NCBI RefSeq assembly: GCF_002834385.1
Contig: NZ_PITQ01000011.1
Span: forward strand, 124,001 to 188,000
DNA from: Rahnella sp. AA
GTDB taxonomy: Bacteria; Pseudomonadota; Gammaproteobacteria; Enterobacterales; Enterobacteriaceae
DNA: 64,000 nt
Reading direction: 5' to 3'
Under the pieces are notes generated by a model. The model was not told the DNA's origin. It ran no database searches and was given only the letters and a program-made list of their open reading frames with translations. Shown in pieces: positions 27,801-37,855 of this stretch (its first letter is position 1; each line of letters starts with the position of its first letter). Made by a program: the position numbers and the translations under genes.

Positions 27801-28997
27801 CTATTGAGCAGCCTTTTGCGTGCCGGTTTGCATCCATATTTTGAGTGTCAGCAGCCAGGCTACCACCACCATAAAGGCCGCCGCCAGATAAATAGAAGGC
27901 GTGCCGAGGTGGGAAATAATCAGACCGGCAACCGGCCCGGTGATCCCCAATCCAAGATCCAGAAACGCGGAGTACAACCCCAGCGCCGTGCCCTGATTCT
28001 GCGGCGGAACCTGTTTCACCGCCTCGACCCCCAGCGCCGGGAAAATCAGTGAGAAACCCGAACCGGTAAGGAACGCACCCACCTGGACAGACAGCGGATC
28101 GTGCCCCAGCCAGATCATCAGCAATCCCGCGATTTCAAAGACAAAAGACACCAGCGAGACCCGCAGACCACCAAAGCGGTTGATCATATTACCGAAGATG
28201 AGCCGTGCACCCACAAACCCGAGGCTGAATAATGTGAGGGTAAACGCCGCCCCGCCCCAGCCTTTGTCCGCGTAATACAGCGTGATAAAGGTCGCGATAA
28301 CGCCGAACCCGATGGTACCAAAACCGAGCCCGAGGCCGTAAAGCCAGATACGGCCGACCACCGCTCTAAAGGCAATGCGTTTACCGGCAGTGACGGAAAT
28401 CGCTGCTTTCAGGCAGGCAAGAACGGCGGCAATCGCGGCGGAAACGACAATCAGAACAGCCACGCCCATCAGGCCAAACGCATGATTGAGCATGACGCCG
28501 AGCGGTGCGCCCACCGCCATCGCACCGTAGGTCGCCACGCCGTTCCATGAAATCACGCGCGCGGTGTGTTTCGCGCCCACCGCGCCAATCCCCCACAGCG
28601 TGGTCCCGGTGCTGCCAAAGCTTTCGCCCACGCCGAGGAAAACGCGCGCCAGACACAGTAACAACAGGCTCGCCAGCGGCCAGTCGGTCAGGAAGTACGC
28701 CGCACCGTAGAAAACGCCGCTTATGCCGCAGCAAATCAGGCCAAATATCACCACCCTTTTCGGCCCCAGAAGGTCGGCATAGCGCCCGGCGTGCGGACGA
28801 CTAATCAGGGTAGAAAAGTACTGAACGCTGATCACCAGGCCGGCCAGTACGGAGTTATATCCCAGCGTGTTATGCACAAACCCCGGCAATACTGCGAGCG
28901 GCAAACCGATAGTCAGATAAACAACGAAGGTAAACAGCATGAACGACAGAATGCGTTTATTGAGCAGTGCGTTAGAGCGAAGCGTGCTTAAAGACAT
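27801..28997 (-). CDS. MFS transporter of the YfcJ/YhhS family
   Basis: A 398-residue, 12-TM major facilitator protein. The segments LPGFVHNTLGYNSVLAGLVIS, SRPHAGRYADLLGPKR (motif A loop) and ARVFLGVGESFGSTG match the YfcJ/YhhS group of putative exporters (UPF0226); arabinose export and glyphosate tolerance have been reported for members. The substrate here is unknown. It is a single gene, converging at a distance on ygaC. Confidence 0.82.
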   Translation of the reverse strand: MSLSTLRSNALLNKRILSFMLFTFVVYLTIGLPLAVLPGFVHNTLGYNSVLAGLVISVQYFSTLISRPHAGRYADLLGPKRVVIFGLICCGISGVFYGAAYFLTDWPLASLLLLCLARVFLGVGESFGSTGTTLWGIGAVGAKHTARVISWNGVATYGAMAVGAPLGVMLNHAFGLMGVAVLIVVSAAIAAVLACLKAAISVTAGKRIAFRAVVGRIWLYGLGLGFGTIGFGVIATFITLYYADKGWGGAAFTLTLFSLGFVGARLIFGNMINRFGGLRVSLVSFVFEIAGLLMIWLGHDPLSVQVGAFLTGSGFSLIFPALGVEAVKQVPPQNQGTALGLYSAFLDLGLGITGPVAGLIISHLGTPSIYLAAAFMVVVAWLLTLKIWMQTGTQKAAQ

Positions 28998-29272
28998 GTG
29001 CGGATCCGAAAAATGAGATCACTAAGAATGGAATCAACAGTATAAACGGGTTTTACGGCCAAAACGGCCTAAAAATGTTATTGCCTGTAACGCGTATTTT
29101 GTTTTGCAGAGAAATCTGAACTGTGTCACGCCAGCCCCCGCCGAAGCTGACTTGTTACAACAGCATCATGGTCTGAAAAGCCCCACAGACACAGCCTTTT
29201 TCCCCGAAAGAACCATCTGGTACAACATTATGGTCTATGCTTAATTCTACAGTTCATGCAAGGAGAGACGGA

Positions 29273-29578
29273 ATGTTTAAGAAAACAGAGAAAGCAGAAA
29301 AAACGATTGATCAGGACGTAACCTTACTGGCTGACACGCTGGATGAAGTGCTTCAGTCTGCCGGAAATAAATCCAAGGACGAACTGGATAAACTCCGCAG
29401 CAAAGCTGAAGGTGTGTTACGCGATGCCCGTTCACGTTTCAACGGTGAAACCCTGACGCAGCATGCCCGTGACGCCGCCGCGACGGCGAATGACTACGTT
29501 AAAGATAACCCATGGTATGGCGTGGGTGCGGGTGCCGCGATCGGTATTGTTATCGGTGTCCTGCTGGGACGTCGATAA
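29273..29578 (+). CDS. ygaM: YgaM (ElaB/YqjD/DUF883 family) inner-membrane protein
   Basis: A 101-residue protein with a long soluble helical region (residues ~5-75, TIDQDVTLLADTLDEVL) and one C-terminal membrane helix (GVGAGAAIGIVIGVLLGRR). Relatives ElaB and YqjD are tail-anchored, stationary-phase proteins that bind ribosomes. The AAGGAG site before ATG 29273 decides the start. Position between ygaC and nrdHIEF matches E. coli ygaM. Confidence 0.87.
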   Translation: MFKKTEKAEKTIDQDVTLLADTLDEVLQSAGNKSKDELDKLRSKAEGVLRDARSRFNGETLTQHARDAAATANDYVKDNPWYGVGAGAAIGIVIGVLLGRR

Positions 29579-29672
29579 CGCAAGAGGCAATTTGTGGTGT
29601 TTCATTCCTGTGTCGGGATTATCTGAAACACCCGCGTGGCGCCCTCATCGCCGCGCGATTGCTAAAAAGATA

Positions 29673-29700
29673 ACGGAGCCTTCGGGCTCCGTTTTCTATT
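29673..29700. terminator. Bidirectional terminator between ygaM and the MocR gene
   Basis: Perfect ACGGAGCC-TTCG-GGCTCCGT with a stable UUCG-type tetraloop; TTTCTATTTT follows on the + strand and TATCTTTTTAG on the minus strand. Confidence 0.9.
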
Positions 29701-31168
29701 TTGTGGAACCCGGTATTCCGGCTGAAGCCGAAACAATCCGCGCCAGCCGCTCCACCAGCTTTCCCGCCATTTCCTGCGAGCTGATATTGGTAAAACCCAT
29801 CAGCAAACCGTTAGGCCGCAGCGTATCTTCACGTTCGCGGCGCTTCACCTGCCAGTCAGAAAGCGCCTGTACCGCCAGCCCCTGTTCCCGCGCATTTTTG
29901 GCAATCAGCGCATCGTCGAGTTGGTGGCCAAGCGTGGTGCAAAGCTGGATCCCGCCTGCCTGCTGGTTAACCTGTAAAACATCCGGCGAAAACGCCGCCG
30001 TCAGCGCCTGTTCCAGATAGCCACGCCGTTCGGCGTAAAGCTGGCGCATCCGTTTCAGATGCCGGTAAAAATGCCCCTGATCGATAAACTCGGTGATGCT
30101 GGCCTGAATCAGCGGTGGTGTGCCGCAGATCCGCAGCGGGCAATAAGCTTCAATTTTTTCCACCAGGCTTTCCGGTACCACGACATAGCCGCAGCGCAGC
30201 GCCGGAAACATGACTTTGCTGAATGTCCCTGCATAAATCACGCGCCCCTGCGTATCGAGGCTTTTCAGCGACGGTAACGGCTGACCGTGATAGCGGAACT
30301 CGCTGTCGTAATCATCCTCAATTATCCACGCCTGTTGTTTTGCAGCCCAGTCCAGCAGCGCCATGCGCCGCGAGAGGCTCATCGTCACGCCGAGCGGGCT
30401 TTGATGGGCAGGCGTCACCACGGCAAAACGGGCGTGCGGATTGTGCGCCACGGCCTGCGGAACGTTCATGCCCTCGTCATCGACATTCACCGCAACCGGC
30501 GTGGCACCGGCTGCGCGGAAAAATGCCTGCGTGACCGGATAGCCGGGATCCTCCAGCCACACGCCGTCACCCGGTTGCAGCAGGCTGCCTATAATCAGAT
30601 CCAGCACCGGCGCATAACCGCCGCAGATAAAAATTTGCTCGGGACGGCAGGCAAAGCCACGGGAAAGCTGAAGGTATCGCGCCACCGACGCACGCAGCGC
30701 GTCAATGCCGGTCAGAGGCGGATGGCCCAGATCGTTCATCGCGGTATGGCGGCCCTGACGCGCCACAATGCGCGACCAGATTGCACGCGGAAAAGCATCG
30801 AGCGCGGGCAGGCCAAGCTGGAAAGGTAACGACGAGACGGAAGGCAACATCGGGTTAACCGGTTTGCGCGGAGCGGATTTCGCAGCGGGCGACGGCGCAG
30901 GCGCGGATAAACTTTCCGGCGCGCTGACCACCGTTCCCGCCTGCCCGCGGCTTTGCAGAAACCCCTCCGCCGTCAGCAGACCGTAGGCGTTTTCGACGGT
31001 CGCACGCGCAACGCCCAGCTCACTGGCCAGCGCGCGCACGGAAGGCACGCGGCTGCCCCGCTTCAGTTGCCCTTCCATGATCGCCCGTTTCACGCGCTGA
31101 TAAATCTGGCGGTAAAGCGGTTCTTTGTGTTGCGGATCGAGGGAAAAAACGAGGCTGAAGCGGCTCAT
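29696..31168 (-). CDS. MocR/PdxR-family PLP-binding transcriptional regulator
   Basis: A 490-residue chimeric regulator. The N-terminal GntR winged helix (~10-75; SRVPSVRALASELGVARATVENAYGLL) is followed by a class I aminotransferase-like domain (~120-485) with the PLP-lysine motif GTFSKVMFPALRCGY. Such proteins sense PLP, GABA or other amines. It is divergent from an AhpD-like gene with 122 nt between them, the likely target. ATG 31168 is preferred over the adjacent ATG 31171 for spacing from AGG. Confidence 0.86.
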   Translation of the reverse strand: MSRFSLVFSLDPQHKEPLYRQIYQRVKRAIMEGQLKRGSRVPSVRALASELGVARATVENAYGLLTAEGFLQSRGQAGTVVSAPESLSAPAPSPAAKSAPRKPVNPMLPSVSSLPFQLGLPALDAFPRAIWSRIVARQGRHTAMNDLGHPPLTGIDALRASVARYLQLSRGFACRPEQIFICGGYAPVLDLIIGSLLQPGDGVWLEDPGYPVTQAFFRAAGATPVAVNVDDEGMNVPQAVAHNPHARFAVVTPAHQSPLGVTMSLSRRMALLDWAAKQQAWIIEDDYDSEFRYHGQPLPSLKSLDTQGRVIYAGTFSKVMFPALRCGYVVVPESLVEKIEAYCPLRICGTPPLIQASITEFIDQGHFYRHLKRMRQLYAERRGYLEQALTAAFSPDVLQVNQQAGGIQLCTTLGHQLDDALIAKNAREQGLAVQALSDWQVKRREREDTLRPNGLLMGFTNISSQEMAGKLVERLARIVSASAGIPGSTK

Positions 31169-31290
31169 CATGACCTGCTTAAAGAGAGTTTTTATGGCCC
31201 TGTAGTATAGACCATATGCCGCGTAAAGTAGCCGTCATTGAGATGCACCACGCATCCATTTATCCCCCTTTTTGACCACAGGAAATCACC

Positions 31291-31722
31291 ATGAATACGC
31301 TTCGTTTGCCTTACTACTCCCTGTCTTCTTCCGTCATGGAGCCAATGAAAGCCGCGCTCGGCGCGCTGGAAAACGGCCCGCTGGATAACGTGATTATCGA
31401 GCTGGCGTTCCTGCGCGTTTCACAAATCAACGGCTGCGCATATTGCCTGGATATGCATTCCAAAGCGCTGCGTAAAATGGACGTGAATCAGACCAAACTG
31501 GATCAGCTGGCGGGATGGCAGGTGAGCCATGCGTATTCTGAACGCGAACGTGCCGCGCTGGCCTGGTCAGAATCGCTGACGCTGGTTGCTGCCACCGGCG
31601 CACCGGACAGCGTGTTTGAACCGCTGAAAGCACATTTCAGCGATGTGGAAATTTCAGAACTGACTTTTGCTATTGGCCTGATGAATGCGTTTAACCGTCT
31701 GGCTGTCGGTATGCGCCAGTAA
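31291..31722 (+). CDS. AhpD/carboxymuconolactone decarboxylase-family protein
   Basis: A 143-residue alkylhydroperoxidase-like protein. The core motif CAYCLDMHSKAL supplies the redox CxxC and the catalytic His of AhpD-like peroxidase relatives, on the usual all-helical fold (AALAWSESLTLVA). Probable role: thiol-dependent peroxide or electrophile detoxification. It is divergent from a MocR regulator, a common regulatory pairing, and ends at a rho-independent terminator. Confidence 0.83.
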   Translation: MNTLRLPYYSLSSSVMEPMKAALGALENGPLDNVIIELAFLRVSQINGCAYCLDMHSKALRKMDVNQTKLDQLAGWQVSHAYSERERAALAWSESLTLVAATGAPDSVFEPLKAHFSDVEISELTFAIGLMNAFNRLAVGMRQ

Positions 31723-31798
31723 GTTTCACACTTTGCACAGGGCGTTTTTTAAACAACCTGTTGCGCAAAAGACTGAACCAAAAAAGTTTCTCCCCGCC

Positions 31799-31830
31799 AG
31801 CCCGCTTCCTGCGGGCTTTGTCGTTTTTGA
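31799..31830 (+). terminator. Rho-independent terminator after the AhpD-like gene
   Basis: AGCCCGC-TTCCT-GCGGGCT followed by TTGTCGTTTTT, 77 nt after the stop codon and before the nrdHIEF control region. Confidence 0.82.
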
Positions 31831-31847
31831 AATAAGCATTTTTAGAA

Positions 31848-31894
31848 AATCTACATATTGTGTGGTTGAAAATTATTATCACCACATCTAGTAT
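31848..31894. promoter_or_regulatory. Paired NrdR-box-like sites upstream of nrdHIEF
   Basis: AATCTACATATTGTGT (31848-31863) and TCACCACATCTAGTAT (31879-31894) each match most positions of the NrdR box (acaCwATATaTwGtgt). Their starts are exactly 31 bp apart, the three-helical-turn spacing known for paired NrdR boxes. NrdR with ATP/dATP represses ribonucleotide reductase operons. The second box is weaker. Confidence 0.6.
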
Positions 31895-31932
31895 TTGATG
31901 CATCGGGACGCCACGATGGCACCGAATCTCGC

Positions 31933-31971
31933 GCCTCTTCCTAGCTGAAGCAGTGGCACAGCGGGTGAGGC
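31933..31971 (+). other. Potential stem-loop in the nrdHIEF leader
   Basis: GCCTC (31933-31937) pairs with GAGGC (31967-31971), and within it GCTG (31944-31947) with CAGC (31959-31962). The structure is followed by AAAAATTGT and ends ~40 nt before the nrdH start. No riboswitch class is recognised. Confidence 0.35.
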
Positions 31972-32012
31972 AAAAATTGTCTCTGATTTCTTACTAGATG
32001 GAAATACGAATC

Positions 32013-32252
32013 ATGAGCATTATTATTTACAGTAAACCAGACTGTGTCCAGTGCAACGCGACGTACCGTGCATTAGATAAACAAGGCATCGCTTATGAAG
32101 TGGTCGATTTGACTCAGGATGAGCAGGCGCTCGGGCAGGTTCGTGCGATGGGTTATCAGCAGGTTCCGGTGATTGTGGCCGGTGACGACCACTGGTCTGG
32201 TTTCCGTCCGGACAAAATCTCCGCCCTGCGTCAGCTGCAAACCGCCTTCTGA
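32013..32252 (+). CDS. nrdH: Glutaredoxin-like NrdH redoxin
   Basis: A 79-residue thioredoxin-fold protein and the electron donor for class Ib ribonucleotide reductase. The active site CVQC near the N-terminus and WSGFRPDKI at the C-terminus are the NrdH hallmarks. I chose ATG 32013 (MSIIIYSKPD) by homology, with GGAA upstream; an ATG at 31998 would add five residues. It is the first gene of nrdHIEF, 10 nt before nrdI. Confidence 0.95.
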   Translation: MSIIIYSKPDCVQCNATYRALDKQGIAYEVVDLTQDEQALGQVRAMGYQQVPVIVAGDDHWSGFRPDKISALRQLQTAF

Positions 32253-32262
32253 GGCCTGACGG

Positions 32263-32667
32263 ATGCATCCGTTAGTGTATTTCTCCAGTTCTTCGGAAAA
32301 CACTCACCGTTTTGTCGGCAAGCTGGATTTGCCGGCAATTCGCATTCCGGTTGGCGGAGCAGGCGCAAAACTGCGTGTCGATGAACCCTATATTTTGCTG
32401 GTACCGAGCTACGGCGGCGGTTCGGCAAAAGGCGCGGTGCCCACGCAGGTGATCCGATTCCTCAATGACGAACATAACCGTTCGTTGATCCGCGGTGTTA
32501 TCGCCGCTGGCAACACCAACTTCGGCGCAGCGTATTGCATTGCCGGCGACATTATTTCCCAGAAGTGTCAGGTCCCTTACCTGTACCGTTTTGAGTTGCT
32601 GGGAACGCCGGAAGACGTTGCAAAGGTTAAACAGGGAGTAACAGAATTTTGGCAGCGACAGAACTAG
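32263..32667 (+). CDS. nrdI: Flavodoxin-like NrdI
   Basis: A 134-residue FMN protein that supplies the oxidant for building the Mn(III)2-tyrosyl radical in NrdF. The FMN loop [13 protein letters not shown] and [18 protein letters not shown] are typical. The 3' end overlaps the nrdE start by 19 nt, indicating tight coupling in the operon. Confidence 0.95.
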   Translation: MHPLVYFSSSSENTHRFVGKLDLPAIRIPVGGAGAKLRVDEPYILLVPSYGGGSAKGAVPTQVIRFLNDEHNRSLIRGVIAAGNTNFGAAYCIAGDIISQKCQVPYLYRFELLGTPEDVAKVKQGVTEFWQRQN

Positions 32668-34811
32668 CAATCACCGACCCCGGCACCCGCAGCCCGGACT
32701 ATCACGCGCTTAACGCGATGCTGAATCTGTTCGACGCTAACGGCAAGATCCAGTTTGATAAAGACCGCCTGGCCGCGCGCCATTACTTCCTGCAGCACGT
32801 CAATCAGAACACGGTTTTCTTCCACAATCTGGCGGAGAAACTGCGTTATCTGGTGGAAGAAGGCTATTACGAAGCCGACGTGCTGAACCTTTACGAATTC
32901 GAAGATATCAAGCGTCTGTTCAAACGGGCTTACGCCCATAAATTCCGCTTCCAGACCTTTCTGGGCGCATTCAAGTATTACACCAGCTACACGCTGAAAA
33001 CTTTCGACGGCAAGCGCTATCTCGAGCGTTACGAAGACCGCGTGTGTATGGTGGCGATGACGCTGGCGCGCGGGGATATTCAGCTCGCCGGGCAGTTTGT
33101 CGATGAAATTATTTCTGGCCGCTTCCAGCCTGCCACGCCAACTTTCCTGAACTGCGGCAAGAAACAGCGCGGCGAACTGGTGTCGTGTTTCCTGTTGCGC
33201 ATCGAAGACAACATGGAATCTATTGGCCGTTCGGTGAACTCGGCGCTGCAATTGTCAAAACGCGGTGGCGGCGTGGCGTTTATGCTGACCAATATCCGCG
33301 AAGTCGGTGCGCCTATTAAGCGCATCGAAAATCAGTCTTCCGGCGTGATCCCCATCATGAAAATGCTGGAAGATGCGTTCTCTTATGCCAATCAGCTCGG
33401 CGCGCGTCAGGGCGCAGGCGCGGTTTATCTGAACGCGCATCACCCGGACATTCTGCGGTTCCTCGATACCAAACGTGAAAACGCCGACGAAAAAATCCGT
33501 ATCAAAACGCTGTCTCTTGGCGTGGTCATTCCGGATATCACGTTCGAGCTGGCGAAAAACAACGAAGATATGTACCTGTTCTCGCCGTATCACGTCGAGA
33601 AAGTTTACGGCGTGCCGATGTCCGAAATCAGCATCACCGAGAAATACCGCGAGATGGTGAATGACAAACGCATTCACAAAAGCAAAATCAACGCGCGCGA
33701 ATTCTTCCAGGTGCTGGCGGAAATTCAGTTTGAATCCGGCTATCCGTACATGATGTTTGAGGACACGGTAAACCGCGCCAATCCGATCAAAGGTCGCATC
33801 AATATGAGCAACCTGTGTTCGGAGATTTTGCAGGTGAATTCGCCGACGGTGTACGGCGAAGACCTGTCTTATCAGGATATTGGCAAAGACATTTCCTGTA
33901 ACCTCGGCTCACTGAATATCGCCTCGGCGATGGATTCGCCGGACTTCGGGAATACGGTGGAAATGGCGGTTCGCGCACTGACGGCGGTATCGGATATGAG
34001 CAATATCCGCTCGGTACCGTCTATCGATCAGGGAAATCAGGATTCCCACGCCATCGGCCTCGGGCAGATGAACCTGCACGGTTATCTGTGCCGCGAGCGG
34101 ATTTATTACGGCTCGGAAGAAGGGCTGGATTTCACTAATATCTATTTCTGCACCGTCGCTTTCCATGCGATCCGCGCCTCGAACCAGATTGCCATCGAAC
34201 GCCAGCAATCTTTCAAAGGCTTTGCCGATTCGACCTACGCCAGCGGCGCCTATTTTGATAAATACGTCGATGACACGGTGGCCACGAAATGGCAGCCGAA
34301 AACTGCGCGCGTTCGTGAACTGTTTGCAGACAGCGGCATTCACATTCCGACGCTTGCAGACTGGGCGCAGCTGAAAGCCTCGGTGATGCAGCACGGCTTA
34401 TATAACCAGAACTTACAGGCGGTGCCGCCGACCGGTTCGATTTCTTACATCAATAATTCGACGTCGAGTATTCACCCGATCGTGTCCCGCGTGGAGATCC
34501 GCAAGGAGGGCAAGATTGGCCGTGTGTATTATCCGGCGGCGTTTATGACCAACGATAATCTGGATTACTACCAGGATGCGTACGAAATCGGCCCGGAAAA
34601 AATTATTGATACCTACGCCGAAGCCACGCAGCACGTCGATCAGGGGCTGTCGCTGACGCTGTTCTTCCGCGATACCGCCACCACGCGCGACATCAACAAA
34701 GCGCAGATCTACGCCTGGCGTAAAGGCATCAAAACCATTTATTACATCCGCCTGCGCCAGATGGCGCTGGAAGGCACCGAAGTTCAGGGCTGCGTTTCCT
34801 GCACGCTGTAA
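32649..34811 (+). CDS. nrdE: Class Ib ribonucleotide reductase, large subunit
   Basis: A 720-residue catalytic subunit reducing ribonucleoside diphosphates. It lacks the ATP-cone activity domain as usual for NrdE. The active-site segments [31 protein letters not shown] and the C-terminal CVSC redox pair are present. Translation appears to start at TTG 32649 within the nrdI end, 9 nt after GGGAG; the encoded start AATELA aligns with E. coli NrdE. Confidence 0.95.
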   Translation: MAATELAITDPGTRSPDYHALNAMLNLFDANGKIQFDKDRLAARHYFLQHVNQNTVFFHNLAEKLRYLVEEGYYEADVLNLYEFEDIKRLFKRAYAHKFRFQTFLGAFKYYTSYTLKTFDGKRYLERYEDRVCMVAMTLARGDIQLAGQFVDEIISGRFQPATPTFLNCGKKQRGELVSCFLLRIEDNMESIGRSVNSALQLSKRGGGVAFMLTNIREVGAPIKRIENQSSGVIPIMKMLEDAFSYANQLGARQGAGAVYLNAHHPDILRFLDTKRENADEKIRIKTLSLGVVIPDITFELAKNNEDMYLFSPYHVEKVYGVPMSEISITEKYREMVNDKRIHKSKINAREFFQVLAEIQFESGYPYMMFEDTVNRANPIKGRINMSNLCSEILQVNSPTVYGEDLSYQDIGKDISCNLGSLNIASAMDSPDFGNTVEMAVRALTAVSDMSNIRSVPSIDQGNQDSHAIGLGQMNLHGYLCRERIYYGSEEGLDFTNIYFCTVAFHAIRASNQIAIERQQSFKGFADSTYASGAYFDKYVDDTVATKWQPKTARVRELFADSGIHIPTLADWAQLKASVMQHGLYNQNLQAVPPTGSISYINNSTSSIHPIVSRVEIRKEGKIGRVYYPAAFMTNDNLDYYQDAYEIGPEKIIDTYAEATQHVDQGLSLTLFFRDTATTRDINKAQIYAWRKGIKTIYYIRLRQMALEGTEVQGCVSCTL

Positions 34812-34819
34812 CCGATTGA

Positions 34820-35815
<996 letters not shown>

Positions 35816-35887
35816 TGTTGCTGTAATTTCTTCAAGGGTTACAATAGAAACAGTGTTTCAAAAATAACCCTACTTCCTCTAAATAGT

Positions 35888-35995
35888 TCGAGTGGCAGGA
35901 AGGCGGCAAGTTTGCTCATCCCGGGAGCATAGTGAACTATGTGACCGGGGTGAGTGAGCGCAGCCAACGCATCTGCAACTTGAAATATGACGAGG
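35888..35995 (+). repeat. 108-nt dispersed structured element, copy A
   Basis: It aligns without gaps to 44959-45066 with 71 of 108 identities (counted by eye). Shared blocks: AAGGCGGCAA, CCCGGGAGC, GTGAC, AGCCAACGCA, ATGACG. The centre forms a hairpin CATAG-TGAA-CTATG inside CCCGG/CCGGG. It ends 19 nt before the start codon of the aldo/keto reductase gene. It resembles intergenic repeats I remember from Serratia/Yersinia relatives, but I cannot name a family. Confidence 0.75.
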
Positions 35996-36014
35996 AAACA
36001 AAGAAGGAAACATC

Positions 36015-37055
36015 ATGCTTTACGCTGCCTCACCTTCACGCTATGAAACCATGCAATTCCGCCGCTGCGGTCAGAGTGGTTTAAAACTCCCTGCACTTTC
36101 TCTCGGTTTGTGGCACAGCTTCGGCCATGTCAGCCCGCTGGAATCCCAGCGCGCCCTGCTGCGAAAAGCCTTTGATTTGGGCATTACGCATTTTGATCTG
36201 GCGAACAACTACGGCCCGCCTCCGGGTTCCGCTGAAGAGAATTTTGGGAAGTTGCTGCGTCAGGATTTTTCGTCTTACCGCGATGAGCTGATTATCTCCA
36301 CCAAAGCCGGTTACGACATGTGGCCCGGCCCCTACGGCTCCGGCGGCTCGCGCAAATATCTGCTGGCAAGCCTGGATCAAAGCCTGCAACGCATGGGGCT
36401 GGATTACGTCGATATTTTCTATTCACACCGCGTCGATGAAGAAACGCCGATGGAAGAAACTGCCGCCGCGCTGGCTTACGCCGTGCAAAGTGGTAAGGCA
36501 CTGTATGTCGGGATTTCGTCGTATTCGCCGGAACGTACGCAGAAAATGGCGGAACTGCTGCGCGAGCTGAAAGTGCCGCTGCTGATCCACCAGCCATCTT
36601 ACAATCTGCTGAACCGCTGGGTGGATAAAAGCGGCCTGCTGGATACGCTGAAACAAAACGGCGCGGGCTGCATCGCGTTCACGCCGCTGGCGCAGGGGCT
36701 GCTGACCGGTAAGTATCTGAACGGGATCCCCGACGGTTCGCGGATGCAGGTGGAAGGCAATAAAGTGCGCGGGCTGAATGAAAAAATGCTCACCGATGAA
36801 AACCTACGCAGCCTGCGTTTGCTCAATGAAATGGCGCAGAATCGCGGCCAGAGCATGGCGCAGATGGCACTGAGCTGGTTGCTGAAAGACGATCGCGTGA
36901 CGTCCGTGCTGATTGGCGCCAGCCGCCCTGAACAGCTGGAGGAAAACGTCAAAGCACTGGAAAACCTGCGCTTCACCGCCGAAGAGCTGGCGGCGATTGA
37001 TCAGCACGTCTCAGACGGTCAGTTAAATTTGTGGCAGGCATCGTCAGATAAATAA
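36015..37055 (+). CDS. gpr: L-glyceraldehyde 3-phosphate reductase (aldo/keto reductase)
   Basis: A 346-residue AKR14-type enzyme, nearly colinear with E. coli YghZ/Gpr. NADPH-dependent; it reduces L-glyceraldehyde 3-phosphate and methylglyoxal. Catalytic-tetrad segments: FDLANNYGPPPGSAEE (Asp and Tyr), STKAGYDMWPGPYG (Lys), FYSHRVDEETP (His); C-terminal cofactor loop SVLIGASRPEQLEENV. AAGGAAA precedes ATG 36015, downstream of the structured repeat. Followed by a terminator, so monocistronic. Confidence 0.93.
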   Translation: MLYAASPSRYETMQFRRCGQSGLKLPALSLGLWHSFGHVSPLESQRALLRKAFDLGITHFDLANNYGPPPGSAEENFGKLLRQDFSSYRDELIISTKAGYDMWPGPYGSGGSRKYLLASLDQSLQRMGLDYVDIFYSHRVDEETPMEETAAALAYAVQSGKALYVGISSYSPERTQKMAELLRELKVPLLIHQPSYNLLNRWVDKSGLLDTLKQNGAGCIAFTPLAQGLLTGKYLNGIPDGSRMQVEGNKVRGLNEKMLTDENLRSLRLLNEMAQNRGQSMAQMALSWLLKDDRVTSVLIGASRPEQLEENVKALENLRFTAEELAAIDQHVSDGQLNLWQASSDK

Positions 37056-37064
37056 TCAATTATT

Positions 37065-37096
37065 AAAGGGCGGAGAGTTTAATCCGCCTTTTAATA
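37065..37096. terminator. Terminator hairpin between gpr and the NlpC/P60 gene
   Basis: AAAGGGCGGA and TCCGCCTTTT (one bulge) enclose an 8-nt loop, with A and T runs on both sides allowing use by both converging genes. Confidence 0.8.
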
Positions 37097-37104
37097 AATA
37101 AGTG

Positions 37105-37665
37105 TTAACTCATTAATTCCAGGCGTCGCGCTGTTTCATAATGATTGACCCAATACTGATTATCCAGTGACGATATTGTCACTCCTTCAATTTTAGAAGC
37201 ATGAATAAACTGATTATCGCCAATATAAACACCCACATGGCGGTCGGCCTCTGTCGTTTTGAAAAAGACTAAATCGCCGGGCTGAAGGTTATCTTTATTC
37301 ACCTTTTTGCCATTTTTAATTTGCTCAAACGTCGTGCGTGGCAACGGATGATGCAGGGAATCATTGAACAGATGCTGCATCAGCGCTGAGCAGTCCACGC
37401 CTTTGTGTGTCGTGCCGCCCAGATGATACTGAGTGCCTTTCCAGTGGGAATACTGAGATAATAATGCCGTTTTAATTTCGTCAGGATTGCCAGTATCACC
37501 GGATAAAGACGCTTCGTTATGTAATTTAAAAATTTCTTTATGGGAATAATTCTTTTTCCCGAGAGACATGAATTCCTTTGGCAATTCGAAGGCAAAGGAA
37601 TTAATGCTAAAGAAAGAAGAGATTATCAGTAATAAAAAATAAACCGGGGTTTTAATACGAAACAT
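37105..37665 (-). CDS. NlpC/P60-family peptidoglycan endopeptidase
   Basis: A 186-residue exported cysteine peptidase. Signal peptide ~1-25 (LLLIISSFFSINSFA, no lipobox cysteine) and NlpC/P60 domain ~65-180. The catalytic C92 is in KGVDCSALMQ, H143 in DRHVGVYIGD and the third residue H155 in FIHASK. MepS/MepH relatives cut D-Ala-mDAP crosslinks in murein. The gene is noticeably more AT-rich than its neighbours, suggesting a separate history. It is isolated, and its specific role is unknown. Confidence 0.83.
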   Translation of the reverse strand: MFRIKTPVYFLLLIISSFFSINSFAFELPKEFMSLGKKNYSHKEIFKLHNEASLSGDTGNPDEIKTALLSQYSHWKGTQYHLGGTTHKGVDCSALMQHLFNDSLHHPLPRTTFEQIKNGKKVNKDNLQPGDLVFFKTTEADRHVGVYIGDNQFIHASKIEGVTISSLDNQYWVNHYETARRLELMS

Positions 37666-37822
37666 GCGAACGTTCTTTTTTCAGAAATAGATTTCATCCT
37701 TACCTGTAGACCAGCGTACGGGGCGGGTGACTCGTCGTTGAGTGCGCAAATAATAACCGATGAGCAAAAAATAACCACTGCGAATTGAGTCCAAAAAAAG
37801 ACTTTCTAATTTTTGGCTGTTT

Positions 37823-37846
37823 GCCCCCTTTACCGGAAAAGGGGGC
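37823..37846 (-). terminator. Strong hairpin after citS
   Basis: GCCCCCTTT-ACCGGA-AAAGGGGGC, perfect 9-bp arms starting 9 nt after the citS stop codon (minus strand). No immediate T run follows on the minus strand, so it may be a terminator or an mRNA-stabilising hairpin. Confidence 0.6.
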
Positions 37847-37855
37847 AGAAGGAAC

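Noticed and set aside
31950..31960. CAGTGGC, the reverse complement of the B12 box, in the nrdH leader
   Set aside because: It is in the wrong orientation for nrdHIEF, and the other conserved cobalamin-riboswitch segments are absent on either strand.
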